Below are positions 50,407 through 61,877 of a stretch of DNA of 64,000 nt, one piece after another. Origin of the DNA: Arthrobacter sp. FW305-BF8. GTDB lineage: Bacteria > Actinomycetota > Actinomycetes > Actinomycetales > Micrococcaceae. The notes beneath the pieces are model-generated. The model did no database searches, had not been told where the DNA came from, and saw only the letters and a list, made by a program, of their open reading frames with translations. Numbering within the stretch: position 1 is the stretch's first letter; each line of letters starts with the position of its first letter. Location of the stretch: positions 248,001 to 312,000 of the forward strand of contig NZ_CP084561.1 in the NCBI RefSeq assembly GCF_021789315.1, written 5' to 3'. Position numbers and translations under genes: made by a program.

Positions 50407-50790
50407 CTAGAGTTCGCCGCCGTTTGCTGTTGCGTATTCTTCGGCCGACAACAGCGGGCCCTCTTCCGTGACTGCCACCTTGAACAGCCAACCGGCGCCG
50501 TAGGGGTCGCTGTTGATCAGGGCCGGATCCGTGACGACGCCGTCGTTGATCTCGGTCACTTCACCCGTGACCGGGGCGTAGAGGTCGGAGACCGACTTGG
50601 TGGATTCCACCTCGCCGCAGGTTTCGCCGGCCCTGACCGTGGAGCCGACCTCGGGCAGGTCCACGTAGACGATGTCGCCCAGGGCGTCGGCCGCGACAGC
50701 GGAGATCCCGATCCCCACAGGTCCGGCCCCGTCGGCAGCAACCCACTCGTGCTCGGCGGAGTACTTCAGTTCAGAAACAACTTTGCTCAT
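50407..50790 (-). CDS. gcvH: glycine cleavage system H protein
   Basis: The lipoyl carrier that shuttles the aminomethyl group between P, T and L proteins. The lipoylation lysine is Lys65 in VESTKSVSDLYAP, and the KYSAEHEWV start is diagnostic. 127 residues, full length. It starts 29 bases after gcvT on the same transcript, controlled by the glycine riboswitch ahead of gcvP. Confidence 0.96.
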   Translation of the reverse strand: MSKVVSELKYSAEHEWVAADGAGPVGIGISAVAADALGDIVYVDLPEVGSTVRAGETCGEVESTKSVSDLYAPVTGEVTEINDGVVTDPALINSDPYGAGWLFKVAVTEEGPLLSAEEYATANGGEL

Positions 50791-50819
50791 GTGATTTTCC
50801 TTTGAGATCGAGGTGCTGG

Positions 50820-51956
50820 TTACTTGGAGCGCTGGTAGAAGGGCAGGGCGACCACTTCGAACCGCTCGGCCTTGCCCCGCAGGTCTACGTCCAGGACCGT
50901 GCCAACTTCGGAATAATCGACGTCGACATACGCCATCGCCACCGGGTAGCCGAGGGTGGGGGAGGGCTGGCCGGAGGTGATCTCGCCCACCAGCGTGCCG
51001 TCCTTGAGGACCGGGTAGTGGCCGCGGGCAGCGCGCCGGCCCAGGCCCTTGAGGCCCACGAGCCTTTGTCCAATGGTGGAACCGACGCCGGCTGCCTTGA
51101 TCGCGGCCAGTGCTTCCCTGCCCACGAAGTCGCTTTCCTTCGCCAGCGACACCACCGGGCCCAGCCCCGCGGCGTAGGCATTGACGCGGCGCGAGAGCTC
51201 ATTGCCGTAGAGCGGCATGCCGGCTTCCAGGCGCAGCGAGTCCCGGCAGGCCAGGCCCGCCGGGATCAGCCCGTGCGCGGCGCCCGCGTGCAGAAGCGCC
51301 TCCCACAACCCGGCAGCATCGTCGTTGGGCACGTAGATTTCGAAACCGTCTTCACCGGTGTAGCCGGTGCGGGCGAGCAGGAGGTCCTGACTGTTGACTT
51401 CGACTTCAACGGCCGCGTAGTACTTCAGCTCGGTCACCAGGGAGTGCTGTTCGGCCGGGACCAGCTGGAGCAGGATGGCTTCCGCGTTGGGCCCCTGCAC
51501 GGCGATCAGCGACGTCTCGGCGGAGGCGTCCTCGACGGCGGCGTCGAACTTCGCTGCGCGCTCGGCGAGGGCGGCGGCCACCACCTTGGCGTTGCCGGCG
51601 TTGGGGACCACCAGGTACTTGGCTGTTCCGTCCGCAGCCGCGGGAAGGCGGTAGGTGATCAGATCGTCGATGATGCCGCCGTCGGCGTCACAGATCAGTG
51701 AGTACTTGGCCTTGCCGACGGCGATGGCGGACAGTTTGCCGGCCAGGGCGTAGTCCAGGAAGGCGCCGGCGTCCGGGCCCGTCACCCAGACTTCCCCCAT
51801 GTGGGAGAGGTCGAACAGGCCTGCCGCGTTGCGCACGGCGTGGTGTTCGGCAAGCTCGGAGGTGTACTTGAGCGGCATCTGCCAGCCACCGAAATCGGTG
51901 AACGAGGCGCCGGCCTTTTTGTGCTGGTCGTAGAGGGCGGTGTAGTTCTCGGTCAT
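50820..51956 (-). CDS. gcvT: glycine cleavage system T protein (aminomethyltransferase)
   Basis: Transfers the one-carbon unit from the H-protein arm to tetrahydrofolate, giving 5,10-methylene-THF and ammonia. Diagnostic blocks: FTDFGGWQMPLKYTSELAEH, LFDLSHMGEVWVTG, ARTGYTGEDGFEIYV and CRDSLRLEAGMPLYG. 378 residues. Only three bases separate it from the gcvP stop, indicating tight coupling. There is no L-protein gene here; the shared dihydrolipoamide dehydrogenase is expected elsewhere. Confidence 0.96.
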   Translation of the reverse strand: MTENYTALYDQHKKAGASFTDFGGWQMPLKYTSELAEHHAVRNAAGLFDLSHMGEVWVTGPDAGAFLDYALAGKLSAIAVGKAKYSLICDADGGIIDDLITYRLPAAADGTAKYLVVPNAGNAKVVAAALAERAAKFDAAVEDASAETSLIAVQGPNAEAILLQLVPAEQHSLVTELKYYAAVEVEVNSQDLLLARTGYTGEDGFEIYVPNDDAAGLWEALLHAGAAHGLIPAGLACRDSLRLEAGMPLYGNELSRRVNAYAAGLGPVVSLAKESDFVGREALAAIKAAGVGSTIGQRLVGLKGLGRRAARGHYPVLKDGTLVGEITSGQPSPTLGYPVAMAYVDVDYSEVGTVLDVDLRGKAERFEVVALPFYQRSK

Positions 51957-51959
51957 TGG

Positions 51960-54863
<2,904 letters not shown>

Positions 54864-54913
54864 GAGGAACTCCAGGTCTGGCCGGCCACGGGTGGCACGG
54901 CATGGATTGGGTT

Positions 54914-55104
54914 CCTCCCCGCTCTGTATTGGACCTGAGAGATTCCGCGGACATGATTCTCCGCTTGCACCGTCGGTGAGCCCGGTTACCCGAACTGCTT
55001 TCCAGAGTTGCCTAGCCGCGGCGGTACGGGGGCCTGAGAGATTCCTGGGGAGGATTTGCTCCTACGGCGCCTGCCCGGTGAATGACTGGGAGGACTCTCC
55101 CGCC
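54914..55104 (-). promoter_or_regulatory. tandem glycine riboswitch controlling gcvPTH
   Basis: Two glycine aptamers in series. On the minus strand the first runs from GGGAGAGTCCTCCCAG through GGCGCCGTAGGAGCAAA and GGAATCTCTCAGGC. The second holds AGGCAACTCTGGAAAGCA, CTCACCGACGGTGCAAGCGG and GCGGAATCTCTCAGGTCCAA. CTCTCAGG near each 3' end is the hallmark. Family members turn on glycine cleavage when glycine is abundant. Almost identical to the switch at 55324-55515. Confidence 0.94.
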
Positions 55105-55323
55105 ACGGTTCGAAAGGCTATGAAGATGTGGGGTGATTCGGCTCACAGGTTACGGGACAATTCCGCCCAGACCAAATCGGAGGTCCCCGTTTGACATTTC
55201 TTCGTGACGGAGACCACACTGATCCGGTGGCCAGCGGGGCTGCACTGACCGGCCCGGGCCGGCAAGACGGCCGCCGCCGGCACACATACATTTTTTCAAA
55301 TAACTGAAAATGCTTACGATCTG
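55105..55323. promoter_or_regulatory. divergent promoter region between the two glycine riboswitches
   Basis: No gene. It must hold both promoters. TTGACA occurs at about 55190 on the plus strand. A local AT-rich patch at 55291-55320 contains the inverted repeat TTTTCA-N6-TGAAAA (55293-55310), a possible regulator site or extended promoter for the permease transcript. A GC-rich inverted segment (GGCCCGGGCC) lies at about 55253-55262. Confidence 0.45.
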
Positions 55324-55515
55324 CGGCGGGAGAGCCCTGCCGGTACGTTCAGCAGGCGCCGTAGGAGCAAACCCTCCCCAGGAAACTCTCAGGCCCACGT
55401 ACCGCCGCGGCGAGGCAACTCTGGAAAGCAGGCAGGCACGTCCTGTCTCACCGACGGTGCAAGCGGAAGACCATGTCCGCGGAATCTCTCAGGTCCAAGA
55501 CAGAGTGGGGAGGAA
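55324..55515 (+). promoter_or_regulatory. tandem glycine riboswitch controlling the permease-purU-metF-like operon
   Basis: Two glycine aptamers: GCGGGAGAGCCC, GGCGCCGTAGGAGCAAAC, GGAAACTCTCAGGCC, then GAGGCAACTCTGGAAAGCA, CTCACCGACGGTGCAAGCGG and GCGGAATCTCTCAGGTCCAA. It lies 45 bases before the permease start. Sequence is nearly the same as the minus-strand switch, so it forms one arm of a large inverted repeat. Confidence 0.94.
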
Positions 55516-55559
55516 CCGAATCAGTGTGGCTATTTGCCACTTGAACGATGGAGTTCCTT

Positions 55560-57059
55560 ATGACGATTCATCCCCCTGCCTCCCCAGCCGGTTCCTCAGC
55601 CGGTGAGGCTCCCCGCCTGGAGCGGCAGCTGAGCAACCGGCACATCCAGCTGATCGCCATCGGCGGTGCCATTGGCACGGGCCTGTTTATGGGCTCCGGC
55701 AAAACCATTTCCGCGGCCGGCCCGTCCGTGATCTTCGTGTACATGATCATCGGTTTCATGCTCTTTTTCGTCATGCGGGCCATGGGCGAGCTGCTGCTGA
55801 GCAACCTGAACTACAAGTCCTTCAGCGATTTCGCCGCCGACCTGCTGGGGCCGTGGGCGGGGTTCTTCACCGGATGGACCTACTGGTTCTGCTGGGTGAT
55901 CACAGGAATTGCGGACGTCATCGCCATTGCCGGGTACTCCCGCGAGCTCTGGCCGGGATTGCCCCTCTGGATCCCGGGCCTGGCCACCGTGGCCATCCTG
56001 TTGCTGCTGAATCTCACCACAGTCAAGGCATTCGGTGAAACCGAATTCTGGTTCGCCCTCATCAAAATCATCGCCATCGCCGCCCTGATCATCGTGGGCA
56101 TGTTCATGATCTTCAGTGGTTTCCAGAGCGACGCCGGACAGGCAAGCTTCACCAACCTGTGGAGCCATGGGGGCTTCTTCCCCAATGAATTCATGGGTTT
56201 TGTGGCCGGCTTCCAGATCGCTGTGTTCGCTTTTGTGGGCATCGAACTGGTGGGCACCACGGCCGCAGAGGCCAAGAACCCGGAGAAGAACCTTCCCAAG
56301 GCCATCAACTCCATCCCGATCCGTGTACTGCTCTTCTACGTGGGTGCCCTCATCATCCTGATGTCCGTCACGCCCTGGACCCAGTTCGCCGCCGGCCACA
56401 GCCCGTTCATTGCGATGTTCTCGCTGGCCGGACTCGGGGCCGCCGCCACGGTGGTCAACCTCGTGGTGCTGACCTCGGCGATGTCCTCGGCCAACTCCGG
56501 AATCTACTCCACCTCCCGCATGGTCTACGGCTTGGCCCAGGAAGGCGACGCGCCCGCCGCGTTCGGCAGCCTGTCCCGCCGCAAGGTACCCAACAACGCC
56601 CTGTTCCTGTCCTGCGTGCTTCTGCTCTCCGGCGTAGTGCTCATGTACGCCGGCCAGGACGTCGGCAAGGCGTTCGACATGGTCACCACCGTTTCGGCCG
56701 TCTGCTTCGTTTTCGTCTGGTCGATCATCCTCGCCAGCTACATCGCCTTCCGGCGCCGCCGCCCGCACCTGCACACGGCCTCAAAGTTCAAGATGCCGGG
56801 AGGCATCCCCATGGTGTGGGTGGTCTTCGCGTTCTTCGCCTTCGTGCTGTGGACTCTGACCACCCAGCCCGACACCCTGACCGCACTGCTGGTCACCCCT
56901 GTCTGGTTCGTCCTGCTCGGTGCGGCCTGGCTGGTTCTGCGCCGCCGGCCCGCGCACCTGGCCCGCTACGCAGCCTTCCAGGATGAACTCCAGGCTGAGG
57001 AGACCGCCGCCCGCGAGCATGCGAGCCGGCGTCTCGAGGAGAAGGAAAGCGTCAAGTGA
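55560..57059 (+). CDS. amino acid permease (APC superfamily, AAT type), probable glycine/serine uptake
   Basis: A twelve-helix amino-acid:proton symporter. The family start LSNRHIQLIAIGGAIGTGLFMGSGK is characteristic, followed by FSDFAADLLGPWAGFFTGWT and FVGIELVGTTAAEAKNPEKN. The ATG at 55560 is preceded by GGAG six bases upstream; the ATG at 55548 is too close to its own site. 499 residues. Control by a glycine riboswitch and linkage to purU suggest glycine, serine or D-alanine as substrate (CycA-like). The tail is rich in Arg and Glu. Confidence 0.9.
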   Translation: MTIHPPASPAGSSAGEAPRLERQLSNRHIQLIAIGGAIGTGLFMGSGKTISAAGPSVIFVYMIIGFMLFFVMRAMGELLLSNLNYKSFSDFAADLLGPWAGFFTGWTYWFCWVITGIADVIAIAGYSRELWPGLPLWIPGLATVAILLLLNLTTVKAFGETEFWFALIKIIAIAALIIVGMFMIFSGFQSDAGQASFTNLWSHGGFFPNEFMGFVAGFQIAVFAFVGIELVGTTAAEAKNPEKNLPKAINSIPIRVLLFYVGALIILMSVTPWTQFAAGHSPFIAMFSLAGLGAAATVVNLVVLTSAMSSANSGIYSTSRMVYGLAQEGDAPAAFGSLSRRKVPNNALFLSCVLLLSGVVLMYAGQDVGKAFDMVTTVSAVCFVFVWSIILASYIAFRRRRPHLHTASKFKMPGGIPMVWVVFAFFAFVLWTLTTQPDTLTALLVTPVWFVLLGAAWLVLRRRPAHLARYAAFQDELQAEETAAREHASRRLEEKESVK

Positions 57060-58015
57060 TGATCAGGACAGAGGAAAGGCCGACGGCGGCGGGCCGGGCC
57101 CGCGGGCCCCAGGATCCCGCTGCCGGCGGGGAGTTCGTGCTCACCTTCCACTGCCCGGACTCGCTGGGAATCGTCCAGTCGGTCGCGGATTTCCTGCTCA
57201 GGCAGGAGTGCTACATCGTTGACCTCAAGCAGTTCGGCGACCGCACCGCCGGGCACTTCTTCATGAGGGTCCACTTCGCCTCGACGAGTGACGCGACAGG
57301 TGACACGGCAGGTGACACCGCCGCCGTCGAACAGCCCGCCGTCGAACAGCTCCGAGACAGCTTCGCACCGCTCGCAGGCCAATGGAGCATGGACTGGCGT
57401 CTGGAGCGCCACGACCGCAAGCAGCGGATCCTGGTGATGGTGTCCAAATACGATCACTGCCTCAACGACCTGCTGGTCCGGGCCCGCAACGGCGAGCTGC
57501 CGGTGGAGATAGCGGCGGTAGTGTCCAACCACCCTGACCTGGAAGGGCTCGCAGCCTGGCACGGGCTCCCGTTCCACCACATCCCCGTGACGCCGGAGAC
57601 CAAAGCCGAAGCGGAGGCCAGGCTGCTTGGACTGGTGGATGACTATGAGGTTGAGCTGGTGGTCCTGGCCCGCTACATGCAGGTTCTCAGCGACTCGGCC
57701 ACCGCCCGGCTCGCCGGCAGGGCCATCAACATCCACCACTCCTTCCTGCCCAGCTTCAAGGGTGCCAAACCGTACCACCAGGCGCATGAGCGCGGAGTGA
57801 AGACTGTCGGCGCCACGGCCCATTACGTGAATTCAGAGCTTGATGAGGGACCGATCATTGCGCAGCAGGTGATTGAGGTCGACCACACCTACACTCCCGC
57901 GGACCTGGTGTCCGTGGGCAAGGACGCGGAGTGCAAGGCCCTGACGAATGCTGTTCGCTGGCACGCCGAAGGAAGAATCATCCTGTCCGGGAACCGCACG
58001 GTCATCCTCCGCTGA
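57056..58015 (+). CDS. purU: formyltetrahydrofolate deformylase
   Basis: Hydrolyses 10-formyl-THF to formate and THF, balancing the one-carbon pool. An N-terminal ACT domain (residues about 25-75, FVLTFHCPDSLGIVQSVADF) precedes a formyltransferase-like domain with INIHHSFLPSFKGAKPYHQA and GATAHYVNSELDEGPII, carrying the catalytic Asn/His/Asp set. Start GTG or ATG one codon later, overlapping the permease stop. The ACT-linker region contains a Thr/Ala repeat (ATGDTAGDTAA, EQPAVEQ) not usual in PurU. 319 residues. Confidence 0.94.
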   Translation: MMIRTEERPTAAGRARGPQDPAAGGEFVLTFHCPDSLGIVQSVADFLLRQECYIVDLKQFGDRTAGHFFMRVHFASTSDATGDTAGDTAAVEQPAVEQLRDSFAPLAGQWSMDWRLERHDRKQRILVMVSKYDHCLNDLLVRARNGELPVEIAAVVSNHPDLEGLAAWHGLPFHHIPVTPETKAEAEARLLGLVDDYEVELVVLARYMQVLSDSATARLAGRAINIHHSFLPSFKGAKPYHQAHERGVKTVGATAHYVNSELDEGPIIAQQVIEVDHTYTPADLVSVGKDAECKALTNAVRWHAEGRIILSGNRTVILR

Positions 58016-58046
58016 CAAGCCCATCCAACCAGACCTGGAGTTGCTC

Positions 58047-58856
58047 ATGACGAACCAATTGCCGGTGCGCCTGGAGATCATTCCCACCGACGGCATTGTT
58101 GCCGAAGTACAGACGCACGTTTCAGCCGGATCAACGCTGACGGTAACCTGCCTCCCGCACCACGGGGTCAAGGCCACCGTGGGGGCCTCGGTCCAGCTTG
58201 GCCAGCTGGGCTACAAGGTGATTCCCCACCTGGCCGCCCGGAGCATCGATGGCCGGGCGCAGCTGGCCGGAATGCTCCGTGACTGCGAGGCTGCGGGGAT
58301 TACGGAGGTTTTCGCGATCGGAGGTGACGCTCCGGAGCCCGCCGGTCCCTACGGCAACAGCAGCCGGCTCATGGAGGACATTGCCGACCTGACCGGCGGG
58401 TCCATGGCCATCGGTGTCGCCGGATATCCCGAAGGCCATCCGAAACACAACGAGCTGCAGATGCTCGATGCACTGCTGGAGAAGCAGCATCTGGCCTCGA
58501 ACGTGGTGACCCAGATGTGCTTTTCGGCGCCCAGGATCGGCTGGTACACGGAAATGCTGCGGCGCGAAGGCCTCGATCTCCCGATCTGGGCTGGGGTGGC
58601 CGGGGCCGTCCCGCGGGCCAAGCTGATCGCGCTCGCCACCAAGATCGGGGTCGGCCCGTCGCTGAAGTTCCTGAACCGGAAGGGCCCCCTCGCCCGCAGG
58701 CTCCTGAACGCCGGCAGCTATTCATCAGGGTCTCTGGTGTCCGAACTGGCCACGATGGATCCTGCACTTGCGGGCATCCACCTCTATACATTCAACAACG
58801 TCGAAACCCAGCCGGCAATGACCTGGAACCTTCCCGCGGGCGCCAAAGCCTCCTAG
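58047..58856 (+). CDS. methylenetetrahydrofolate-reductase-like protein
   Basis: A TIM-barrel protein resembling MetF (269 residues, slightly short). Similar blocks: LTVTCLPHHGVKATVG, the EVFAIGGDAPEPAG motif equivalent to the MetF LRGD region, GVAGYPEGHPKH, and FSAPRIGWYTEMLRREGL. ATG at 58047 follows CTGGAG; earlier in-frame codons overlap purU. In an operon with a glycine-riboswitch-controlled permease and purU it probably works on folate-bound one-carbon units, either a second MetF or a specialised methylene-THF enzyme. Confidence 0.82.
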   Translation: MTNQLPVRLEIIPTDGIVAEVQTHVSAGSTLTVTCLPHHGVKATVGASVQLGQLGYKVIPHLAARSIDGRAQLAGMLRDCEAAGITEVFAIGGDAPEPAGPYGNSSRLMEDIADLTGGSMAIGVAGYPEGHPKHNELQMLDALLEKQHLASNVVTQMCFSAPRIGWYTEMLRREGLDLPIWAGVAGAVPRAKLIALATKIGVGPSLKFLNRKGPLARRLLNAGSYSSGSLVSELATMDPALAGIHLYTFNNVETQPAMTWNLPAGAKAS

Positions 58857-58877
58857 CCAAAGTCCGCAACCACAGCG

Positions 58878-58935
58878 CGAACGTACACTTGTGGCCCCTT
58901 TTCCGCCGGGAATTGGGGCCACAACTGTACGTTCG
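58878..58935 (+). terminator. rho-independent terminator of the permease-purU operon
   Basis: A 21-base stem with a single mismatch (left arm CGAACGTACACTTGTGGCCCC) and 16-base loop, followed by TGCTTTTTTCC. It starts 22 bases after the MetF-like stop codon. Confidence 0.88.
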
Positions 58936-59142
58936 TGCTTTTTTCCTGGCCGCAACATCTTGCATTGTGGGCTGAACCCATAATGCGGGGCGTCGAGTCC
59001 GCCGTCGTCATCGAAGGCACCCCAGGTCAAACACACAGAACACGCCTACCTCGGCTTCTGACCCCGCAAACTCCCATCCGGCGCTCCGTAGGTGCCGTTT
59101 GGAGGGTGAAAAGGGCGCCTACGGAGCAATCGGCGGGGTTAA
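58936..59142. other. intergenic spacer with a second hairpin
   Basis: Between the two convergent operons. A second inverted repeat (GCTCCGTAGGTGCC at 59083-59096 and GGCGCCTACGGAGC at 59114-59127, one mismatch) is probably the terminator of the minus-strand operon. Otherwise I see no gene in this stretch. Confidence 0.6.
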
Positions 59143-59265
59143 TTACAGGAGCAGCTCGCGGACGGTCAGCTGGAGCCTGATCGTGTCGGCAGCCTCGTCT
59201 GACCCGCGGCTGCCCCACCCCGAGTCTTCCGCCTCGCGGTCTGCTGAGCCGTCGTCGCGTGCCAC
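59143..59265 (-). CDS. possible 40-residue small protein at the end of the monooxygenase operon
   Basis: A short frame begins with GTG four bases after the monooxygenase stop codon and ends at TAA just before the hairpin. It is acidic at first (ARDDGSADREAEDSG) and ends in an amphipathic ADTIRLQLTVRELLL. Codon use is G/C-ending like neighbours. No clear ribosome site, so it is only a candidate; it could be a decayed gene end. Confidence 0.3.
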   Translation of the reverse strand: MARDDGSADREAEDSGWGSRGSDEAADTIRLQLTVRELLL

Positions 59266-59269
59266 GCGC

Positions 59270-60685
59270 CTAGACCTCAAGTCCGACGGCGGTGTTCCCG
59301 ACGGCGGCTTCTTGCCGGACCGGCGTCGCCAGGCCCAGGTTCTCCCGGAGCGTGGGGCCGGCGTACTCCGTGGGGTATACGCCGCGTTCCTGAAGTTCCG
59401 GGACGAGGTGGTTGACGATGTCGTCCAGGCCGGTGGGGATCAGCCACGGCGAGATGTTGAAGCCGTCCACCGCTCCGGTGCGGGCATACTCCGCCAGGCG
59501 GTCCGCCACCTCCGTGTAGGAACCGGTGAAGCTGGAGTCCCCGCGGCTGGTCCGGGCTGAGACGAACTGCCGGATGCTGAGGCCCTTGTCTTTGGCTTCG
59601 GCGCGCCACTGATCCGCCAACTGCTTCGCCTTGGCGCCGTGGAAGCCGCTGCCGCGGGTCTCGGAGGTCTCCTCCACCACGGGGTCGATGTCCGGCAGCG
59701 GCCCGTCCGGATCGAAGCCCTGGAGCTCGCGGCCCCAAAACTGTTCGAGATAGGCGATGGCCTGCTCGGGCCCGATCTGCAGGCTCCGCACCCAGTTCTT
59801 CTTCTCGCGGGCTTCCTGCGGGGTGGCCGCGAGAATGAACTCGCTGGCGGGCATGATCTTGAGGTCGTTCGCGCCGCGCCCGGCCTTGACCGTGCGCTCG
59901 ACGATGTCGCGGCGGAAGTCGAGGGCGTCGTCGAGCTTAGGGTGGGCGGAGAAGATGACGTCGGCCTGCCGGGCAGCGAAGTCGCGTCCCTCCGGCGAGT
60001 CGCCGGCCTGGAACAGCACCGGCCGGTACTGGGCACTGCGCGGCAGCCGGGGCACGTAGTCCACCGTGTAGTGCTTGCCCTCGTGGCGCACGGGCCGGGC
60101 CGAACCGGGCGCGGCCCAGGCGGAGGCGCCGGGGCTCGAAGCGATGGCGCCGTCCTCCCAGGAATCCCAGATCCGCTTGGCCGTATTGACGAACGCTTCG
60201 GCGTGGACGTACCGGTCGGCGTGGTCCAGGTAGCCGCCGCGGCGGAAGTTCGCCCCGGTCCAGGCATTGTCCGTGGTGACCACGTTCCAGGCAGCACGGC
60301 CGCCGGAGAGCAGGTCCAGGCTGGACAGCCGGTGTGCCAGGTCGGCGGGGTCGTTGTACGTGGTGTTCTGGGTGGCCACCAGGCCGATGCGGCTGGTCAC
60401 GGAGGCCAGCGCGGCCAGCATGGTTTGCGCGTCCGGCCGGCCGGCCACGTCCAGTGCATGCGGGCGGCCGAGGTGCTCGCGGAGCCGCAGCCCCTCGCCG
60501 AGGAAGAACGCGGCGAACAGGCCCCGCTCTGCGGTCTGCGCGATGCGGCGGAAGGACTCGAAGTCCGTCTGCGATCCGGACTCCGGCGATTTCCAGACGG
60601 TACCCGAATTCACGCCCTGGAAGAAGATGCCGAGCTGCAGCTGGCCGGAGGGCACGAAGCCGTTGCCGATGTGTGTGTCTGTCAT
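59270..60685 (-). CDS. NtaA/SnaA/DszA-family FMN-dependent monooxygenase
   Basis: A 471-residue flavin monooxygenase of the same group as the gene at 3511. Blocks: LQLGIFFQGVNSGTVW, AERGLFAAFFLGEGLRLREH, TTYNDPADLAHRLSSLDL followed by LSGGRAAWNVVTTDN, and FNISPWLIPTGLDDIV near the end. It needs reduced FMN from elsewhere. Last large gene of the minus-strand operon, ten bases after the second monooxygenase gene. The substrate is unknown; related enzymes attack sulfones, sulfonates and chelators. Confidence 0.88.
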   Translation of the reverse strand: MTDTHIGNGFVPSGQLQLGIFFQGVNSGTVWKSPESGSQTDFESFRRIAQTAERGLFAAFFLGEGLRLREHLGRPHALDVAGRPDAQTMLAALASVTSRIGLVATQNTTYNDPADLAHRLSSLDLLSGGRAAWNVVTTDNAWTGANFRRGGYLDHADRYVHAEAFVNTAKRIWDSWEDGAIASSPGASAWAAPGSARPVRHEGKHYTVDYVPRLPRSAQYRPVLFQAGDSPEGRDFAARQADVIFSAHPKLDDALDFRRDIVERTVKAGRGANDLKIMPASEFILAATPQEAREKKNWVRSLQIGPEQAIAYLEQFWGRELQGFDPDGPLPDIDPVVEETSETRGSGFHGAKAKQLADQWRAEAKDKGLSIRQFVSARTSRGDSSFTGSYTEVADRLAEYARTGAVDGFNISPWLIPTGLDDIVNHLVPELQERGVYPTEYAGPTLRENLGLATPVRQEAAVGNTAVGLEV

Positions 60686-60695
60686 GAGTCTCTCC

Positions 60696-61877
60696 CTAGC
60701 TATCGGCCGCGGACGATGCGCGTGCAGTTACTGATTCCGTGGCGGTGGCAGCGGTGTACCGGCTGGCCGGACGCTGCAGGCCCAGCAGGTGCCGGAAGCT
60801 GGAACCCGTCTGCTGCGGGGCGAGCACGCCCCGGCGCCGGAGGGCGGGAAGCACCAGCTGGGCCAGCTCCTCCAGGTCCACGTCCAGGACCGCCGGGTGG
60901 AGGCGAACGCCGTCGGCAGTCTCCAAAATGGAGGCCAGTAGCCCGGTGAGCTCCGCAGCGGTGCCGACGAAACGGGCACGGCTGCTCTGCCAGGGAGTGT
61001 GCGCATCCAGCTCGGCGAGGCGCCCGGCGGCGCTTTGCCCGCGGGCGTCGAGGACGACGTCGAGCTCGGCGATGATGGCCGCCGCGGGAGCGGCGGCGCG
61101 GGCCTCGGCGATCTCACCGGCCAGCAGCTCGGGCGTGGGTGCGGAGACGAGCACGGCGTCGGCCGCCCCTGCGGACAGCTGGTCAGCGCCCAGCAGGCCG
61201 GCTGGCGCGAGGACCGGCAGCTGGCCCTGCAGCGGCCGGGGAATGATGGACGGGCCCTTCACCGAGTAGCCGGCACCGCCGGACTCGACCGTGCTCTCGA
61301 AATCGACGTAATGCAGCTTGTCGACGTCGATGTATCGCCCGGTGGCGACGTCCCGGATCACGGCGTCGTCCTCCCAGGAATCCCAGAGCCGGCGGCTGAC
61401 CTCGATCGAATCGGCCGCCTCCCGGGCCAGGCCGTCAGCAGAAACAAAGGAACGTCCGACGGCGGCGGCATCGGACGTCCGGTCCGAGGCGGCCACCAGC
61501 CAGCCGGCACGGCCGCCGGATACGTAGTCCAGGCTGGCCAGCTGCGTGGAGATGTGGAACGGCTCGGTGTAGACGGTGTCCACCTCGGGGACGAGCACGA
61601 TGGAGCCTGTAACAGGCCCGGCAAAGGCGGCACGCTGCAGGGCGTTCAGCCGGCCAGGGATGTCCCGGCCGCCGGGATCGGAAGACGCGGGCGTCAGCGG
61701 TCCGTCCGCGAACGTGGCCACGTGGAACCCGGCCGATTCCGCGGCCAGCACCGTGGCACGGACGCGCGTTCCGTCGAGCAGTTCGGCGGGAGTGTGCCGC
61801 GCCTTGCGCCAGGCGGCGGGGTGCGCTCCGTCGCCGTCCAGTTCGAGGGCGAGGAAACCTTGGGCTGCAGTGCTCAC
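60696..61877 (-). CDS. luciferase-like flavin-dependent monooxygenase (second of pair)
   Basis: A 393-residue luciferase-like protein, shorter and more diverged than its neighbour. Recognisable parts are GFLALELDGDGAHPAAWR, VYTEPFHISTQLASLDYV followed by SGGRAGWLVAASD, and SRRLWDSWEDDAVI. The family's internal part is compressed by about 60 residues. It overlaps the DUF1684 gene by four bases, so the two are translationally coupled. Two monooxygenases of this type in one operon suggest successive or subunit-like steps. Confidence 0.85.
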   Translation of the reverse strand: MSTAAQGFLALELDGDGAHPAAWRKARHTPAELLDGTRVRATVLAAESAGFHVATFADGPLTPASSDPGGRDIPGRLNALQRAAFAGPVTGSIVLVPEVDTVYTEPFHISTQLASLDYVSGGRAGWLVAASDRTSDAAAVGRSFVSADGLAREAADSIEVSRRLWDSWEDDAVIRDVATGRYIDVDKLHYVDFESTVESGGAGYSVKGPSIIPRPLQGQLPVLAPAGLLGADQLSAGAADAVLVSAPTPELLAGEIAEARAAAPAAAIIAELDVVLDARGQSAAGRLAELDAHTPWQSSRARFVGTAAELTGLLASILETADGVRLHPAVLDVDLEELAQLVLPALRRRGVLAPQQTGSSFRHLLGLQRPASRYTAATATESVTARASSAADS

